Shown here: one piece after another, positions 1-7,986 of the stretch
How positions within the stretch are numbered: position 1 is the first letter of the stretch
Layout: every line of letters starts with the position of its first letter
IMG/VR virus record: IMGVR_UViG_3300027865_000337
Coordinates: 1 to 21,829 of that record
Length of the DNA: 21,829 bases
From: a virus
Strand: one strand, 5' to 3'
Notes under the pieces: generated by a model
Seen by the model: the letters and a program-made list of their open reading frames with translations, nothing else
The model's database searches: none
What the model was told of the DNA's origin: nothing
Position numbers and translations under genes: made by a program

Positions 1-64
1 CAGCAATCCCGCTCCATTTGCTGTCAGCTATCCCACCCCATGTACCACTCCAGACTAGTGCCAT
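1..64 (-). CDS. 5' end of a further fibre-type protein (partial)
   Basis: An ATG at 64-62 overlaps the stop of the preceding 55-aa gene as TAATG, and the frame stays open for 21 codons to the window edge. The visible residues begin MALVWSGTWGG and are rich in Trp-Ser-Gly, with WSGT and WSGI repeated. This is the kind of Trp/Gly composition seen in propeller or tail-fibre repeats, and it loosely recalls the TPW.G motif of the 954-aa protein in this window. The tight coupling to the upstream gene supports translation. Only the start is visible, so the function is an inference from composition and from its place downstream of two fibre-type genes. Confidence 0.55.
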   Translation of the reverse strand, partial: MALVWSGTWGGIADSKWSGIA

Positions 65-231
65 TATTTTTCTATTATTTGCATCGTTGCGACTACTTTT
101 AATCTATGTACTATCCATTCGGTGAATTTCGAGTTACAGACGATGGTTGACCTAAAATCAAAACCATACTTACCTGTTAATTTACCATATTCTGACTTAA
201 ATTTCTCTAGTTCTGTCTTTTTTGTTTTCAT
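64..231 (-). CDS. small hypothetical protein, 55 aa
   Basis: A short frame starts at ATG 231-229, 2 nt after the stop of the 346-aa gene, and ends TAA at 66-64, overlapping the next start. An AGGAG ribosome-binding site lies at 242-246, 10 nt before the ATG, one of the better sites in the window. The product begins MKTKKTELEKFKSEYG, a charged and probably helical segment, followed by FDFRSTIVCNSKF and EWIVHRLK. It has no signal peptide or membrane segment. No family was recognised. Its position between fibre genes suggests a small chaperone or accessory protein, but nothing in the sequence proves that. Confidence 0.6.
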   Translation of the reverse strand: MKTKKTELEKFKSEYGKLTGKYGFDFRSTIVCNSKFTEWIVHRLKVVATMQIIEK

Positions 232-233
232 AA

Positions 234-1274
234 TTAGTCTACTCCTATATTTAATAATGGTTCTCTGGTAGTTGTATTAGCTTTCAATACTGTCCTGTCA
301 TAGTCTATTGGTGAAATACTAGCACTTGGTGATACCGACGCACTAGTGCTGGCTGACGGTGAATAACTAGCACTAGATGATGCCGATGGACTCCTGGAAG
401 CACTCGGTGAACGGCTCGCACTAGCACTAGACGATGGGCTGATACTAGCTGATGGAGAGGCGGATGCTGATACACTAGCACTCGGTGATCGTGACGCGCT
501 GGGTGAATAACTGGCGCTCGCACTAGCAGATGGAGAAACGCTTGCCGATGGGCTATAAGAGGCACTTGCACTTGCTGAAGGACTAGTAGATGCAGAAGGA
601 GAGTACGAAGAACTTAATGAAGCACTAGGAGACACTGAAGCGCTAGGAGAGGCTGAGGCGCTGGGACTTACTACTGCTGCATGAGTAACCCTCAGTATAG
701 GTTTGTTTCCTGCTGCATCCGAGTATGCCTCCCACTGCGTCCATGCTGCTGTACCTGCTGCCGGATCTGAACCACTCCTGTCACTCTCAAACACCAACAT
801 TAAGTCTGTTACACCACTTTTGTTTATGTCACTTCTACCTGAAGCATTTAATGTGAAGGTAATGTAATTAGTCGCTGTCATTGCTGACAAAGCAACTACG
901 TCAGATAAAGCTGTAGTAGCTCTTGTCTGGTAATCTGCTGCTATTACTGTTGAGGCTGCATCTGGGGTACATCCAACCACTACCTCACTGAGACCTCCCA
1001 TGTCATCTGCTTTTGCCTCCAAGTATAGCTCTAGTGTAGCTGCGCTGATTGCATCAGTACCTATTGAGGAGGTATCAAACTGAAATATCGCCCTCCTGCA
1101 AGCTGTATAATCTGACCCTGACCGAGTAAAGTATGGTGCTTGTATGTCGTTGTCTGAATCATTAGCCGCAGTTCCATTAGCACCGATTATAGTTGCGAAA
1201 GACTCAGTGACGCTATCTCTAAACGCCATTCCATCTTCCTCTGTTGCGGTTGGATTGAAAACTGTTTCGGCCAT
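234..1274 (-). CDS. fibre-type protein with jelly-roll-like N-terminus and Ser-Pro-Ala tail, 346 aa
   Basis: Residues 1-200 look like a beta-sandwich of the DNRLRE/CBM-like type. The motif RRAIFQFDTSSI, followed by AISAATLELYL and a later DLMLVFESD-type strand, matches the usual pattern (R-x-F-x-FD-x-S-x-I, A-x-L-x-L). Residues about 201-321 are a low-complexity Ser/Pro/Ala tail (SPSASxSPSAS), and the last 25 residues leave the repeat with SPIDYDR and TTREPLLNI. The C-terminal REPL motif also ends the upstream 954-aa protein. There is no signal peptide. It starts 9 nt after the 954-aa stop, so it is probably co-transcribed. The role is probably an accessory fibre or surface-binding protein on the virion; the enzymatic or binding specificity is unknown. 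Confidence 0.75.
   Translation of the reverse strand: MAETVFNPTATEEDGMAFRDSVTESFATIIGANGTAANDSDNDIQAPYFTRSGSDYTACRRAIFQFDTSSIGTDAISAATLELYLEAKADDMGGLSEVVVGCTPDAASTVIAADYQTRATTALSDVVALSAMTATNYITFTLNASGRSDINKSGVTDLMLVFESDRSGSDPAAGTAAWTQWEAYSDAAGNKPILRVTHAAVVSPSASASPSASVSPSASLSSSYSPSASTSPSASASASYSPSASVSPSASASASYSPSASRSPSASVSASASPSASISPSSSASASRSPSASRSPSASSSASYSPSASTSASVSPSASISPIDYDRTVLKANTTTREPLLNIGVD
310..673 (-). repeat. SPSAS mucin-like repeat region in the 346-aa protein
   Basis: About 120 codons encode almost only Ser, Pro and Ala with occasional Val, Tyr, Arg, Leu or Ile, in units of the form SPSASxS. The codons are varied, so the repeat is exact at the protein level but degenerate in DNA. 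Alternating Ser with regular Pro is the composition of O-glycosylated mucin-like stalks. Confidence 0.9.
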
Positions 1275-1283
1275 AGTTCTATG

Positions 1284-4148
1284 TTAGCTTATATCTATTA
1301 AAGGCTCTCTACCGTACTCTATGGGCGATATACTAGGTGAAGCACTAGCTGTTGGGACATATAACGGTTCTCTACGATGTGATATAGGCGATATGCTAGC
1401 TGACGCAGAGGAACTAGGACTAGGACTCACACTAGCACTTGGCGATAATGATGCCGAGGGTGATCTGGACGCAGATGCAGAAGCAGAGGGTGATCTAGAG
1501 GCAGAAGGTGATCGTGATGCTGACGCAGAGGAACTAGGAGATACTGAGGCACTTGGTGATGCCGATTTAGAAACACTAGAGCTTGGTGAACTTGATGCGG
1601 ATGGACTTAAACTCGCTGAAGCGCTAGCAGATGGAGATGCACTGGCGCTAGGTGACCGTGAAGCAGAGGCGCTGGAACTGGGAGAAACCGAAGAGCTAGG
1701 AGAAACCGATGCAGATACGGAGGCTGACGGACTTCGTGAAGCGCTAGGAGATACAGAGGCACTCGCGGAAGCGGAGGGTGACAGACTGGCAGATGGCGAT
1801 ATTACGGCGCTGTCGCTAGCTGATGGTGACAAGGATGCACTAGGAGATGACGACGCAGATGGACTAGCACTAGCAGAGGCCGATGCAGAAGGCGAGACAG
1901 ATGCCGAAGGGCTACGACTTGCTGATGGTGATTGTGAAGCTGAAGCTGAAGATGAAGGTGACTGTGAAGAGCTGGGTGATACAGAAGCCGAAGCGGACGC
2001 GCTAGGACTACGACTGGCGCTTGGGCTTCGTGATGCGGAGGCACTAGCACTAGGGCTTCTAGAGGCCGATGGTGAAAGACTTGCAGACGCGCTAGCTGAT
2101 GGACTAGCAGAGGCCGATGGTGATCTACTTGCGCTAGCGCTTGCACTAGGGCTTGCGCTTGCACTAGGGGAGCGTGATGCTGATGCACTCGCTGATGGAC
2201 TAACACTGGCCGAAGGAGAAGCTGATGCGCTGGGTGAGCGTGAGGCACTCGCACTTGCTGAGGGTGAACGCGATGCACTAGGGGAAAGTGATGCACTAGC
2301 AGAGGCAGACGGTGACCTGGACGCAGATGGTGATCTAGATGCACTAGCAGAGGCGCTGGGTGAACGTGAGGCACTGGGCGACCTAGAAGCACTAGGTGAT
2401 ACCGAAGCACTCACGCTAGCACTAGGGCTACGAGAGGCAGACGGTGATCTGGACGCAGATGCAGAAGCAGAAGGGCTAGCAGATGCCGAGGGACTAACTG
2501 ATGCAGAAGCCGACGCACTAGGAGACACGGATGCCGAAGGCGATCTACTTGCGCTCGGTGAGCGCGAAGCAGAGGCCGATGCAGAAGGACTTGCTGATGC
2601 AGATGGTGATCTTGATGCTGACGCTGATGCGGATGGGCTGGCACTAGCACTTGGAGATACAGAGGCGCTAACACTGGCTGAGGGGGAGGCTGATGCAGAA
2701 GGGGATGTTACTCCTGCCGGTACTCTTGAATCGAAGTCATTGGTATCTATACCTTCTGGAGCAGAATCTATCCCAGTGACAGATACACTAGCTCTGATAG
2801 TTGTAGTTAGTTGTCCCGAATTAAGATAAAGCTTATCCCCAGAAGACCCTGTCCAGGGAGTATGGGTACCATCATAAGAAACATCTCTTGGTACGCTTTC
2901 TACGGCATTAACATCAACACTATCCTTTACAGTTGAACTAAATTGTCCCGATACTAAGTGTAGTTTTGTAGTTGTACCTGTCGAGTTATCTCCACAAGTA
3001 GGAGTATTAGTCCCGTCCCATGAAATACCTTGTGGTTTGGCTTCATTCCAAGCTGATGTGACTTGAGATGTTTTTATCGTGCTAGTAAATTGTCCGGATT
3101 GAAGATAGAGTTTATCACCTCCTCTACCAGACCAAGGTGTATTAGTTCTGTCATAACTAATACCATCTGTAATACTATCTATAGCCCCTACATCCTCTGA
3201 GTCCTTAATTGTTGATGTGAATTGACCTGAAAGTAATACCAACCATTCTTCCGTTCCATCATCTGCTGTATAGGGGGTGTTGGTTCCGTCCCAACATACG
3301 CCTGTTGGATTACCTCTATTAGCGACACCCCCGCGAGCATTGCTAGTCTTTAGAGTTGACGTAAACTGTCCAGATTGGAGATAAACTTTCTCGCCAGCCG
3401 TACCTGACCAAGGAGTGTTTATTGTGTCTGGTGGGCCAGCTCCTCCATAACGAGATACATCGTCGTCTGTCTCTATACCTTGCACTGAAGCATCTACGCC
3501 GCTTACATCTTCAGAAGTTTTTAATGTTGAAGTAAACTGGCCGCTTTGTAGATATAATTTATCCGATTCTCCACCACCCCAGGGTGTATTAGTACCATCC
3601 CAAGATATACCTACCGCTATATTATCTACTCCGCCAACACTTTCACTGTCCTTGTTAGTTGAAGTAAACTGACCTGATTGTAAGTAAAGTTTATCTGCTG
3701 TTGCTCCAACCCAAGGGGTGTTAGTCCCATCATACGAAATATCTTCTACTGCAGTATCTACACCACTTACGTCTTGGCTAGTTGTCAATGTTGAAGTAAA
3801 CTGGCCGCTTTGTAAGTAAAGCTTGTCTGCAGATTTACCTGTCCATGGCGTATTAGTGCCATCCCAGGATATACCAGTACCAGTTGTATCAATTGAATGC
3901 ACATTTACGCTAATTTTTACAGTAGACGTAAATTGTCCTGATTGAAGATAAAGACTCGCATCAGCTATTGAAGATGTGTTTGCTCTTCTCATCCACGGGG
4001 TATTAACACCATCCCAGCTAATACCCATTACGATTAATCCATGACCACTTACATCTTCACTGTCCTTAATCGTTGAAGTAAACTGGCCGCTTTGTAGATA
4101 TAATTTATCTGCAGATGTTCCTATCCACGGTGTATTAACTGTCGCCAT
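1284..4148 (-). CDS. giant repetitive fibre protein: ten propeller-like repeats plus Ser-Pro-Ala stalk, 954 aa
   Basis: Residues 1 to about 480 contain ten repeats of 44-57 residues, each of the form NTPW.G....[12 protein letters not shown] followed by S..V...D and GISWDG. The conserved Trp, the strand-like KLYL and the SGQFTST core suggest blades of a beta-propeller or a stacked beta repeat; this fold is inferred. Residues about 482-917 are a stalk of roughly 435 residues, nearly all Ser, Ala and Pro. The C-terminus carries two REPL motifs (HRREPLYV and YGREPLIDI), matching the tail of the next gene. No signal peptide is seen. It lies just downstream of the glycosyltransferase island and an antisense HNH gene. 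It is likely a host-binding fibre or capsid appendage, and its stalk is a plausible substrate for the island enzymes. Confidence 0.8.
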   Translation of the reverse strand: MATVNTPWIGTSADKLYLQSGQFTSTIKDSEDVSGHGLIVMGISWDGVNTPWMRRANTSSIADASLYLQSGQFTSTVKISVNVHSIDTTGTGISWDGTNTPWTGKSADKLYLQSGQFTSTLTTSQDVSGVDTAVEDISYDGTNTPWVGATADKLYLQSGQFTSTNKDSESVGGVDNIAVGISWDGTNTPWGGGESDKLYLQSGQFTSTLKTSEDVSGVDASVQGIETDDDVSRYGGAGPPDTINTPWSGTAGEKVYLQSGQFTSTLKTSNARGGVANRGNPTGVCWDGTNTPYTADDGTEEWLVLLSGQFTSTIKDSEDVGAIDSITDGISYDRTNTPWSGRGGDKLYLQSGQFTSTIKTSQVTSAWNEAKPQGISWDGTNTPTCGDNSTGTTTKLHLVSGQFSSTVKDSVDVNAVESVPRDVSYDGTHTPWTGSSGDKLYLNSGQLTTTIRASVSVTGIDSAPEGIDTNDFDSRVPAGVTSPSASASPSASVSASVSPSASASPSASASASRSPSASASPSASASASRSPSASRSPSASVSPSASASASVSPSASASPSASASASRSPSASRSPSASVSASVSPSASRSPSASRSPSASASASRSPSASRSPSASASASLSPSASRSPSASASASRSPSASASPSASVSPSASASASRSPSASASPSASASASRSPSASASPSASASASLSPSASRSPSASASASRSPSASRSPSASASASVSPSSSQSPSSSASASQSPSASRSPSASVSPSASASASASPSASSSPSASLSPSASDSAVISPSASLSPSASASASVSPSASRSPSASVSASVSPSSSVSPSSSASASRSPSASASPSASASASLSPSASSSPSSSVSKSASPSASVSPSSSASASRSPSASRSPSASASASRSPSASLSPSASVSPSPSSSASASISPISHRREPLYVPTASASPSISPIEYGREPLIDIS
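1399..2705 (-). repeat. SPSAS mucin-like stalk of the 954-aa protein (about 435 codons)
   Basis: Continuous Ser/Pro/Ala low complexity in units such as [15 protein letters not shown], with Arg, Val, Leu or Gln at the variable position. It is the longest of three such regions in the window. The opposite strand stays open here (1321-2829) only because of the biased composition. Confidence 0.9.
2720..4136 (-). repeat. ten tandem 44-57-residue repeats (NTPW...SGQFTST)
   Basis: The SGQFTST core, or a close variant (SGQFSST, SGQLTTT), occurs ten times in the 954-aa protein. Most copies differ in DNA, but copies 1 and 5 share a 38-nt identical stretch at 4072-4109 and 3526-3563, which suggests recent exchange between repeats. 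Copy 5 carries an insertion of about 12 residues. Confidence 0.85.
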
Positions 4149-4205
4149 AGTTATTTCATCTCATTAAATGCTCTAATCTGACTCAGTAAGTCAGTCTCGA
4201 CACTA

Positions 4206-4240
4206 TTGTAATATCTGTTGTTTCGCCTTATACTATAATC
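4206..4240 (+). promoter_or_regulatory. predicted sigma70-type promoter giving a leaderless HNH mRNA
   Basis: TTGTAA at 4206-4211 (4/6 of the -35 consensus), a 17-bp spacer, TATACT at 4229-4234 (5/6 of the -10 consensus), then exactly 6 nt to the ATG at 4241. A start about 7 nt after the -10 would fall on the A of the ATG. There is no Shine-Dalgarno site. Confidence 0.55.
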
Positions 4241-4741
4241 ATGAAGTGCAAAGATATTCCCAATTGGCCTGGTTATCGTGCTTGTACTAATGGAGATGTT
4301 TACTCCAAAAGATGGGGTACTAAAAAGAAATGGAAAAAACTCAATTCTAATACTCTTATAAGTGGTCATAAACATCTGAACATGAGAGATGGCAACAAAA
4401 CAACTTTTCGCTATGTCCATCGTCTTATTCTTGAAACATTTGTAGGTCCATGCCCAAAAGGGAAAGAATGCTGTCATTACAATGGTGACCCTGGAGATAA
4501 CCGACTCAGTAATCTTAGATGGGATACTTTTCAAGCCAACAGGAAAGACCTTGCTAGGCACGGCACTTTTAAGGGGGAGAAAAACCCTCAAGCCAAACTC
4601 AATACCAGCAAGATTAATAAAATCAGACAACTTCATTCTGAGGGGAATAACTTTACTCAAATTGGAAAATTGTTTGGTGTTCATAGACATACTATTGCTC
4701 ATATTATTTATCGCCGGACATGGGCTCATATAAAGCCTTAA
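4241..4741 (+). CDS. HNH homing endonuclease with NUMOD4-like N-terminus, 166 aa
   Basis: Residues 5-25 (IPNWPGYRACTNGDVYSKRWG) fit NUMOD4, a module common in homing endonucleases. The HNH_3-type core follows with VHRLILETFVGP, CCHYNGDPGDNRLSNLRW and a helical tail. The C-terminal part (LNTSKINKIRQL, FTQIGKLFGVHRHTIAHII) is a helix-turn-helix-like DNA-binding segment, and the protein ends TWAHIKP. This whole architecture is typical of phage free-standing HNH genes. It is transcribed against the structural operon and sits between a GT gene and the 954-aa fibre gene. Its last 38 nt overlap the 3' end of the convergent GT. The promoter places the start at the first ATG. It likely nicks or cleaves a phage target to spread itself. 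Confidence 0.9.
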   Translation: MKCKDIPNWPGYRACTNGDVYSKRWGTKKKWKKLNSNTLISGHKHLNMRDGNKTTFRYVHRLILETFVGPCPKGKECCHYNGDPGDNRLSNLRWDTFQANRKDLARHGTFKGEKNPQAKLNTSKINKIRQLHSEGNNFTQIGKLFGVHRHTIAHIIYRRTWAHIKP

Positions 4742-5354
4742 AAGCTTGTACAACACTATGTACGCCTAGTTCGTTGTAATGCTCGCATGGATAGTCAAAA
4801 TGAGAATAAACCTTAAAACCTGCTTTCTGTACTTTTTCACAAAAAAGATAATCATGTCCTCGTTCTACTATCCCATCATCGTCATATTCTCGCATAAACC
4901 AGGGACGAATAACCGTTTCTATTACTCTGCGATGAACTAACATACACCCTGACCCAACTACATCCACTTCGGTCAAACCTTCCCCATGCTTAGGTTTCCA
5001 TCCATCTGTTCCTACTTTTTTCTCTAATGCGTTCCAATATACAGGTTGATCTCCTTTTACTGCGTCATGCCAAACTGGAGTTGGTAGCCCAATCATATCC
5101 TTATTCAATTCTATTAAATCTAATGGGTTATTAACTGGTGGATTGTCAGCGTCTATGTTCAACCAATAGTCGTGATCTTTATATGTTGTAAGTAAATCTT
5201 TACACACCCTATTTAGTGCCTGTTCGTATGGTTTATGTGTTGGTAATATTATTGTGGTTTCGTATCTGGGATCGTTTTGTAATCTAAGCAAAGCAAAGAC
5301 CACGCGCTTGTGCACATATGGTGGTTCACAGCATACTGAAACGAGGACTTTCAT
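4704..5354 (-). CDS. GT-A-type glycosyltransferase, 216 aa
   Basis: The protein starts MKVLVSVCCEPPY and has YWLNIDADNPP at about 64-73, with D68-A-D70 as the likely metal- and nucleotide-sugar-binding DxD. Later come VVGSGCMLVHRRV, GHDYLFCEKVQKAGFKV and FDYPCEHYNELG, a pattern seen in small phage and bacterial GT2-like enzymes, where ED/HD and a late His help in catalysis. There is no membrane segment. AAAGAGG stands 3 nt before the ATG. The C-terminal residues YEPMSGDK lie inside the region overlapped by the convergent HNH gene, so the native tail may have been altered by that insertion. The sugar specificity is unknown. Confidence 0.8.
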   Translation of the reverse strand: MKVLVSVCCEPPYVHKRVVFALLRLQNDPRYETTIILPTHKPYEQALNRVCKDLLTTYKDHDYWLNIDADNPPVNNPLDLIELNKDMIGLPTPVWHDAVKGDQPVYWNALEKKVGTDGWKPKHGEGLTEVDVVGSGCMLVHRRVIETVIRPWFMREYDDDGIVERGHDYLFCEKVQKAGFKVYSHFDYPCEHYNELGVHSVVQAFKALYEPMSGDK

Positions 5355-5366
5355 TGTCCTCTTTCC

Positions 5367-5879
5367 TTACTGGACTATATTAAAACCTCGCTTCGTCTTA
5401 AAATCAACGAATTTTTTGTTTGGATTTTTTCTGACACCTCTCTCCTCTTTGTTTGGGTCGAGAGCGTCTTGTTGCTGCTTAGTCAGGGTTTGGCCTAAAT
5501 CCTGTTTTAACTTAATTCCTTGCAAGACTTCATTATCTATCTCTTCATCTGGTTGCTCTATCGCGTGCTTGTTATCATAGAAGTCTTGGGTTGCAGTCTC
5601 GTTTAGTTTAGTGACATCTCCTGGATATCTTGTGACTGCTTCGTCAGCAAACTCTTTTGGCACTAACACTAGTCCCCACTGTTGTCCTCTTGGTGAGTCT
5701 ACATCTTCGTCTTGATGACCACATTCATCATATAGCCATCCCGACCCATGAACATCTATGTATTTAGACCAGTCCATTCCCGTGTTCTGGACTGTCTGCA
5801 TGGAATTGAAGTTAGGATACTTGGCCTGTCCTGCTTCATTTAATCCTATTTTGACTTTGATCGGTACTAAGTTCTTCAT
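5367..5879 (-). CDS. phage hypothetical protein, 170 aa
   Basis: The N-terminal half reads DWSKYIDVHGSGWLYDECGH, then DVDSPRGQQWGLVLVPKEFADEA, then FYDNKHA. The conserved-looking Trp, Gly, His and Asp residues resemble unnamed proteins often found near fibre or GT genes of uncultured phages. Residues 110-170 are charged (QPDEEIDNEVLQGIK, KEERGVRKNPNKKF) and probably helical or disordered. No catalytic motif was recognised. It lies between two GT genes, with 12 nt to the next and 24 nt from the previous one. The upstream gap holds a GTCGC element also found before several head genes. That hints it may be a virion protein rather than an enzyme, but this is only an inference. Confidence 0.7.
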   Translation of the reverse strand: MKNLVPIKVKIGLNEAGQAKYPNFNSMQTVQNTGMDWSKYIDVHGSGWLYDECGHQDEDVDSPRGQQWGLVLVPKEFADEAVTRYPGDVTKLNETATQDFYDNKHAIEQPDEEIDNEVLQGIKLKQDLGQTLTKQQQDALDPNKEERGVRKNPNKKFVDFKTKRGFNIVQ

Positions 5880-5903
5880 AGTTAATTTTAATATGCGACA
5901 TCT

Positions 5904-7481
5904 TTAGTATAACACTAAATCATTCCATCCTGGTATATCTTTTATGGTACTTTCTTGCCAATTAACACAACCTGATTTATCGCGAAAGTCTTTTAACCCT
6001 CTCCACTTATTGCCGGTGAGTGTTCCTTTGTGTCTGATGTCTATGTAGGGGACTTCAGAGTTCCAGACTTCGTACTTGGTTTTGTCTCTTCCGCCAGGTT
6101 CATAACTTCTATTAAATCCTTGTTGGTTAACATGTGTTAACCTATCTCGGTAATGGTTAACAAGATGCTCGCGGTACGCACATAGTCCCGAAACTTGGTT
6201 AGCGTCCCAATGTACCGCGAACCCATCTTCTCTTACCTTCCACCAATTCTGGTTGTAATAAAATTTGTCCTTTTTGGGTGGCGTGAAATCAAAGTGTGAT
6301 GGGTGATAAAGACAGTCGTGTTCACACATGAAGATTATATCCTCTTCCATTGCTTCTAGACCCGCTAGTATTTGCTTGAACATGGTTAAATAACCACGTT
6401 CCGCTTCTATATGTATATTATGCCCAAATCCCTCCATTGGCTTCAACGACACGCTGGTTATTGGTAGACCTATACTTTTTAGCTGCCTCTGACATTTCTT
6501 AGCTGTGCTTACCTTCAACTGATTATCAGTATAGTACAACAACCCTTTTAGTGTCTCTCCTTTGAGTTTGGCTATATAATTCTCCTCCCAGCCAGGCACA
6601 GGCCAAAACTTTTCTACTAACCACTCCAGGTTCCTTGTTTGCTTATGCCACTTGTTATTGTGGAACGTATCTCTCAGCTTGTCTTTAGCCCTCTTTTGCT
6701 CATTACCAGGATTGGAATACGGGAACCCAAAGTCTTTCCCTTGTGTCCTGAACAAGTGTGCGTACCAGGTCCGTTTGTCGCAGATAACACTCCCCCCAGA
6801 CAACCATGTTTTTAACGCCACCTCTGCACCTTGCCCTCCCCAACTCCCCCATGAAGCGTCACACAATTCTCTCTCCCAGTAATTCTCCCGTGTAGTCATA
6901 AAGCACGATCCTTGCAAAGACATAGTTTCTACTAAGTCCCCTTTCTGCTTGGCCTTGTATTCATTGAAGTAACAAAACTCTAATTGATCGTTTACATGAT
7001 ATGAAGTGCTTTGTGGACTTGGCTTACCAAACCATTTCATGTCTCTAGTTGTTTCTTTCCCACACTCCTCACATGGCCCCATTGGTCCTTGATACCTTCT
7101 GTGTCCGTCAGGGCATAACCAATCAAAGGCGTGTAAGTTTCTCATTACTGGTACTATCGTCCAGTCGTCTTGCATATCCTCCATGAGTATCCGATCAAAG
7201 CCTTTATCAAACGAACAGTGTGCGTCTACCTTCATTACATACTTAGCCTTACTAAGTTGACATGCTAGGTTAGTTGCTGCTCGTTGCCCGATTGTTTCAG
7301 GAAGCCTTACTATTGTTACTCTCTTGTCGTCATCTATTGGTGGGTCTGACCAGGCCCCATCTAGGACGACGATTACCTCAGTCTTGCCTTCTATGTTTTT
7401 AAGGATGTCATCAACAGTATTTTTCAAGAACATCTCGTTACGCGAAGGCACTAATATACTTAAGTCATATTTACCTTTCAT
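5904..7481 (-). CDS. two-domain glycosyltransferase: GT27-like domain fused to a second GT-A domain, 525 aa
   Basis: Domain 1 (residues 1-300) resembles polypeptide GalNAc transferases. It has LSILVPSRNE, GQRAATNLAC, VMKVDAHCSFDKGF with a D86-A-H88 DxH metal motif (the GT27 hallmark, unlike the DxD of most GT-A enzymes), LQGSCFM, and WGGQGAEVALKTWLSGG followed by TWYAHLFR. The last piece aligns with the family WGGEN...WQCGG...HVGHVFR segment. An insertion with C123, H127, C137 and C140 looks like a zinc ribbon. Domain 2 (about 310-525) has FMCEHDCLYHPSHFD and is homologous to the 228-aa protein at 9259-9945. Domain 1 is paralogous to the protein at 12626. The start lies 23 nt from the divergent HNH start, with no Shine-Dalgarno site. 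Confidence 0.85.
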   Translation of the reverse strand: MKGKYDLSILVPSRNEMFLKNTVDDILKNIEGKTEVIVVLDGAWSDPPIDDDKRVTIVRLPETIGQRAATNLACQLSKAKYVMKVDAHCSFDKGFDRILMEDMQDDWTIVPVMRNLHAFDWLCPDGHRRYQGPMGPCEECGKETTRDMKWFGKPSPQSTSYHVNDQLEFCYFNEYKAKQKGDLVETMSLQGSCFMTTRENYWERELCDASWGSWGGQGAEVALKTWLSGGSVICDKRTWYAHLFRTQGKDFGFPYSNPGNEQKRAKDKLRDTFHNNKWHKQTRNLEWLVEKFWPVPGWEENYIAKLKGETLKGLLYYTDNQLKVSTAKKCQRQLKSIGLPITSVSLKPMEGFGHNIHIEAERGYLTMFKQILAGLEAMEEDIIFMCEHDCLYHPSHFDFTPPKKDKFYYNQNWWKVREDGFAVHWDANQVSGLCAYREHLVNHYRDRLTHVNQQGFNRSYEPGGRDKTKYEVWNSEVPYIDIRHKGTLTGNKWRGLKDFRDKSGCVNWQESTIKDIPGWNDLVLY

Positions 7482-7504
7482 ATAGTTTGCGGTATAATGT
7501 TTAT
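7470..7504 (+). promoter_or_regulatory. predicted sigma70-type promoter giving a leaderless HNH mRNA
   Basis: TTTACC at 7470-7475 (4/6), a 17-bp spacer, a perfect TATAAT at 7493-7498, then exactly 6 nt to the ATG at 7505. The -35 element lies within the start of the divergent 525-aa GT gene. The geometry is the same as for the HNH gene at 4241. Confidence 0.6.
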
Positions 7505-7981
7505 ATGGTATATCTTAAAGTTGATTTTTCTAAAAAAGAGAGTAGCAGGATTTTTACTAAAATTAGGAAAACCAAAACCTGCTGGCTTTGGGAAGGTAGT
7601 GTTGATTGGCTTGGGTATGGCATGACCCATTATAGAGGTAAGACAGAAAGAACCCATCGACTTCTTTATGCTTATTTTATAAACCCCATACCAAGAGGAA
7701 TAAAAGCACGTCAAGATTTTCAAATAGATCATCTCTGTAAAAACAAGAGATGCTGTAATCCAGATCACTTGGAGCTTGTTTCTCAAAAGATAAATTGCAT
7801 TAGGGCAAACAGTAAGACTCACTGTAAACACGGGCATCTTCTCAAAAAGACCAGAAAACGGAAATACTGTCCATTTTGTGATACCATTCGCCATAAAAAG
7901 AGAATGGAGGGCTCGCAGCGCGAATACTGGTTGAAAAAACAACGCCAAGCTACTGCACGATATTATGCTAAAAATAAATAG
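7505..7981 (+). CDS. HNH endonuclease with C-terminal zinc-finger segment, 158 aa
   Basis: The start was set at the second in-frame ATG (7505) because TATAAT lies 6 nt before it; an earlier ATG at 7487 would precede the predicted transcript start. The core is TCWLWEGSVDWLGYG, THRLLYAYF, FQIDHLCKNKRCCNPDHLELVS, an HNH with structural Cys and the DH...NPDHL signature of phage HNH proteins. Downstream C-x-HGH and YCPFC form a likely zinc finger. The Lys/Arg-rich C-terminus (about 30 residues) suits DNA binding. It is antisense to the operon and fills the gap between two GT genes almost exactly (23 nt to one, 5 nt to the other). It is likely a free-standing homing-type nuclease. Confidence 0.9.
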   Translation: MVYLKVDFSKKESSRIFTKIRKTKTCWLWEGSVDWLGYGMTHYRGKTERTHRLLYAYFINPIPRGIKARQDFQIDHLCKNKRCCNPDHLELVSQKINCIRANSKTHCKHGHLLKKTRKRKYCPFCDTIRHKKRMEGSQREYWLKKQRQATARYYAKNK

Positions 7982-7986
7982 GTAGC

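Noticed and set aside
1399-2705. CRISPR array or DNA satellite in the repetitive region
   Set aside because: The repetition is in the protein (SPSAS), with varied codons and no constant-length repeat-spacer pattern.
1321-2829. Long plus-strand open frame of 502 codons rich in Leu, Ala, Glu and Asp
   Set aside because: It is antisense to the SPSAS repeat of the 954-aa gene. Its composition is forced by the Ser/Ala/Pro codons on the other strand, and it has no ribosome-binding site or recognisable domain.
2720-4136. Diversity-generating retroelement target in the fibre repeats
   Set aside because: No reverse transcriptase, template repeat or adenine-biased variable region is visible in the window.
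4151-4756. Minus-strand open frame of 201 codons opposite the HNH gene
   Set aside because: It covers a clear HNH gene on the other strand and has no protein-like pattern there. Only its last 20 or so codons look protein-like and are discussed as a possible remnant.
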